From JBCDIQ01 sp039024295 (GTDB lineage: Bacteria > Bacteroidota > Bacteroidia > J057): a stretch of DNA of 7,884 nt. This document shows positions 6,069 to 7,884 of this stretch, piece after piece. The notes under the pieces were generated by a model. The model was not told the DNA's origin. It did not search any database and saw only the letters and a program-made list of their open reading frames with translations. The first letter of the stretch is position 1, and every line of letters begins with the position of its first letter. The position numbers and the translations under genes are program-made. The stretch lies in assembly GCA_039024295.1 (NCBI GenBank), contig JBCDIQ010000285.1, positions 1 through 7,884 on the forward strand. The letters run 5' to 3'.

Positions 6069-7316
6069 CTATTGGGTTGAGGTATTCTTTACGATTTTTT
6101 TGAGGATTGTTTCTCCCCGGGTCTGAATTTTCAGGAAGTAAATACCGGTTTTGAGGAAATCGCTTTGTAAAGTGATCGACTGAGCTTGGTGAGAAAAATC
6201 CTTAGCCTGCCATACCGTTTTCCCAAAAAGGTCGATGATTTCAATGTGGTGGATTGATTGATGGTCAATTCCTGCGACATGTATTTCCCTTTCAAAAGGA
6301 TTGGGGTAAACATTGAGTGACTCTTTTATACCAATTTCTGCCGTTGAGGTAGTCACAGACTTGGTATGGGCGTTAAAGAAATGCCAGATCTCCAGGTTGG
6401 CGTTGATGTCTTTGTTAGAATTCCCAGTGAATGTTCCACCAAATTGCTGGCCCGGCCAGGCATGCCCTCCTCCGAAGATTTTATAATGGACGATTTCGGT
6501 GGAGTTTTGGCAGTTGGGATAAACATATTTGGTGACCGTTGAATTGTCGAGGGTGAAAGTATCTCTGATTTCGAATGTATGGAACACAGTGTCACACCCA
6601 TTGTTATTCCGCCAGATATTGATCATTTCATCGGTCGATAATACCCAGCCGCCAGTTCCAGACGCCATGCCTCCTGTGTAGGTAGGCACCAGTTGATCCT
6701 GGGTGCCATTCATGATCAGGATGGACGTAGGAGTTACATTGGTACAGTTTGGCAGCAAACTGTCAGGAAAGGTGGCAGCCACTGTGGCAACGGCTGCTAA
6801 ACGATCCGATAGTTCACACGCCAATAGCTGGGTCATGTACCCGCCATTGGAGGCACCTGCGGCATATACCCTGTTCGGGTCAATGTTGTAAGCTGCCGAC
6901 AGCGTATCCATCAAATTCGAGATAAAGCCCACATCATCAATGCCATTTACGTCGGGAAGGGTAGTGGTCCTGCCATCCGCCCAATGGTGGCCTGCTCTTC
7001 CTCTGCCATCTACGCCCGTAAAAACTCCCTGTGGAAACACGAGAATGAAACCGGCCGTGTCTGCCACCTGATCAAAGCGCGTCATGGCAAACATCAAATT
7101 GGCACTACCACCTCCGCCGTGAAGCACAAAAACCAGCTCATGGGGTTGATTGGAGGTATAGGTAGCTGGAATTCTGGCGAGGTACTGCCGGTATATTCCG
7201 TCATGAAGGATGGAATCTCGAAACGTGGTTTGCCCGGCTAATGGCAAATTGATCAGTAAAATCAGGAGTAGGGCAAGGCTCTGCGGGAAAAATCTGGGGT
7301 AAAGGGAATGCTTCAT
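6069..7316 (-). CDS. Secreted PHB depolymerase/feruloyl-esterase-family hydrolase with T9SS sorting domain
   Basis: This 415-residue protein is a secreted serine esterase of the alpha/beta-hydrolase PHB-depolymerase family (LpqC-like, which includes feruloyl and acetylxylan esterases). A signal peptide covers about residues 1-29, with the hydrophobic run SLALLLILLINLPLAG. The catalytic domain (about 32-318) shows the oxyanion loop LHGGGGSA at 65-72, GIDDVGFI at 125-132, nucleophile Ser156 in GASNGGY, acid Asp207 in NGTQDQLVP, and His285 in GGGHAWPG. Residues about 330-410 form a type A T9SS C-terminal sorting domain: LNVYPNPFEREI near its start, IEIIDLFGKTVW in the middle, and GIYFLKIQTRGETILKKIVK at the end. 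The protein is therefore expected to cross the outer membrane through the PorSS machinery, with the tail removed. Natural substrate, whether polyester or the ester decorations of plant polymers, cannot be told from sequence. It leads a two-gene transcript with the small helical gene. Confidence 0.95.
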   Translation of the reverse strand: MKHSLYPRFFPQSLALLLILLINLPLAGQTTFRDSILHDGIYRQYLARIPATYTSNQPHELVFVLHGGGGSANLMFAMTRFDQVADTAGFILVFPQGVFTGVDGRGRAGHHWADGRTTTLPDVNGIDDVGFISNLMDTLSAAYNIDPNRVYAAGASNGGYMTQLLACELSDRLAAVATVAATFPDSLLPNCTNVTPTSILIMNGTQDQLVPTYTGGMASGTGGWVLSTDEMINIWRNNNGCDTVFHTFEIRDTFTLDNSTVTKYVYPNCQNSTEIVHYKIFGGGHAWPGQQFGGTFTGNSNKDINANLEIWHFFNAHTKSVTTSTAEIGIKESLNVYPNPFEREIHVAGIDHQSIHHIEIIDLFGKTVWQAKDFSHQAQSITLQSDFLKTGIYFLKIQTRGETILKKIVKNTSTQ

Positions 7317-7442
7317 GCTCGTCTAATTTAGGCGTGATGTTCGGGTGGATCGCTCTAGTTTAGACTGGGGGTTCGGCTGTTCGTTTAATGTCTAAGAAAA
7401 GATTGGTCGAAAACACGAAATTTTATCTTGCGCATTATCTTT

Positions 7443-7733
7443 CTATTCTTCATAAAAGTTGTTGAACCCTTTTCTGCGTAACCCCGATTTTAATTCCTCA
7501 TCTCTTGTCCAAATCTTATACCCCAGTTCTAATGATAAAGCTATGAAAGGGGTATCCTTTTCGTCTACATCTTTGCATAATCTATAGGCGGCAATAAAAT
7601 TCCCGGTTGAAATATTCTCTTCGTTTACGAAGGTTATTCTACTCAGAATCTTGGATAGGAAGTCAAGCGTTTCTTCTTCTGAGGCGCTTGATTTGGAGAG
7701 GACCTTTTCTTTATACTTAAATATCTCCACCAT
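7443..7733 (-). CDS. PIN-domain protein lacking its N-terminus (probable degraded toxin)
   Basis: Ninety-six residues from ATG 7733 (TTG 7736 is the adjacent alternative) match the middle and end of a PIN-domain ribonuclease of the VapC-like superfamily. Acidic residues expected in the active site are visible: Glu3 in VEIFKYKE, Asp57 and Asp60 in DEKDTPFIALSLELG, and Asp78 in WTRDEEL. Family members are about 140 residues and begin with a beta strand ending in an Asp-x-Asn motif, which supplies the first metal-binding aspartate. That part is absent. The frame stays open upstream to a TGA at 7806-7808 but has no start codon and no DxN there. Without the first aspartate the nuclease is probably inactive, so I read it as a remnant of a toxin-antitoxin locus. 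The gene is more AT-rich than the long genes to its left. A short functional protein remains possible. Confidence 0.7.
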   Translation of the reverse strand: MVEIFKYKEKVLSKSSASEEETLDFLSKILSRITFVNEENISTGNFIAAYRLCKDVDEKDTPFIALSLELGYKIWTRDEELKSGLRRKGFNNFYEE

Positions 7734-7826
7734 CAAGAAATTGACAGTTACATTGTGCGTTAGGCTGTTAGTGCTACTAGACCATTTAGCCTTTACATCC
7801 GAATATCATTGGTCTATTATTTTTAT

Positions 7827-7884
7827 CTAAAAAAATCTTTGATACCAAGAGTCTCCCTTCTCAATTTCATCGATGATTTCTAAC
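7827..7884 (-). CDS. C-terminal end of an unidentified gene (5' end outside window), possible antitoxin
   Basis: A minus-strand frame enters from the right edge and ends at TAG (7829-7827), giving 18 residues, LEIIDEIEKGDSWYQRFF. The composition looks coding, and the position just before a PIN-domain gene on the same strand is where the cognate antitoxin normally lies. The fragment is too short to name a family. The 93 bases between it and the PIN start at 7733 contain no gene I can support. Confidence 0.33.
   Translation of the reverse strand, partial: LEIIDEIEKGDSWYQRFF

Noticed and set aside
7759..7765. GTTAGGC heptamer matching the integron attC core GTTRRRY
   Set aside because: No partner RYYYAAC core at the right distance and no foldable attC-like arms were found on either strand, so a single heptamer means little.

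Overview
The window looks like Bacteroidota chromosome. The best evidence is the secreted esterase at 6069-7316, whose C-terminus is a type IX secretion (T9SS) sorting domain of the kind known from that phylum. Shine-Dalgarno sites are weak throughout and one candidate promoter fits the Bacteroidota TTG / TAnnTTTG pattern, which agrees. The long genes appear to be of mid-range GC content, while the two ends are visibly more AT-rich and hold gene fragments.

Layout. Positions 1-81 may hold the last codons of an unidentified plus-strand gene, followed by a weak hairpin. An AraC-type regulator (127-1017, minus) is divergent from a plus-strand run of three enzymes: aldehyde dehydrogenase (1183-2613), GMC flavoprotein alcohol oxidoreductase (2752-4305) and a PaaK-type phenylacetate-CoA ligase (4318-5619). 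These converge, with 9 bp between stop codons, on a minus-strand pair: a T9SS-exported alpha/beta-hydrolase esterase (6069-7316) followed 14 bp later by a small helical protein of unknown function (5629-6054). At the right edge are a PIN-domain protein lacking the N-terminal third of its family (7443-7733) and the last 18 codons of another minus-strand gene (7827-7884), perhaps remains of a toxin-antitoxin pair.

How the genes may work together. The three plus-strand enzymes describe consecutive chemistry: primary alcohol to aldehyde (GMC), aldehyde to carboxylate (ALDH), carboxylate to acyl-CoA (ligase). The ligase matches PaaK closely, so the natural reading is a 2-phenylethanol / phenylacetaldehyde / phenylacetate route, or a ring-substituted analogue, ending at an aryl-acetyl-CoA. 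No ring epoxidase, transporter or beta-oxidation gene is in the window, so later steps must lie elsewhere. The divergent AraC protein is the obvious candidate regulator. The 165-bp divergent region contains an inverted repeat sitting between the -33 and -7 elements of a plausible promoter for the regulator itself. The substrate and the regulation are inferences; the enzyme families are read directly from motifs.
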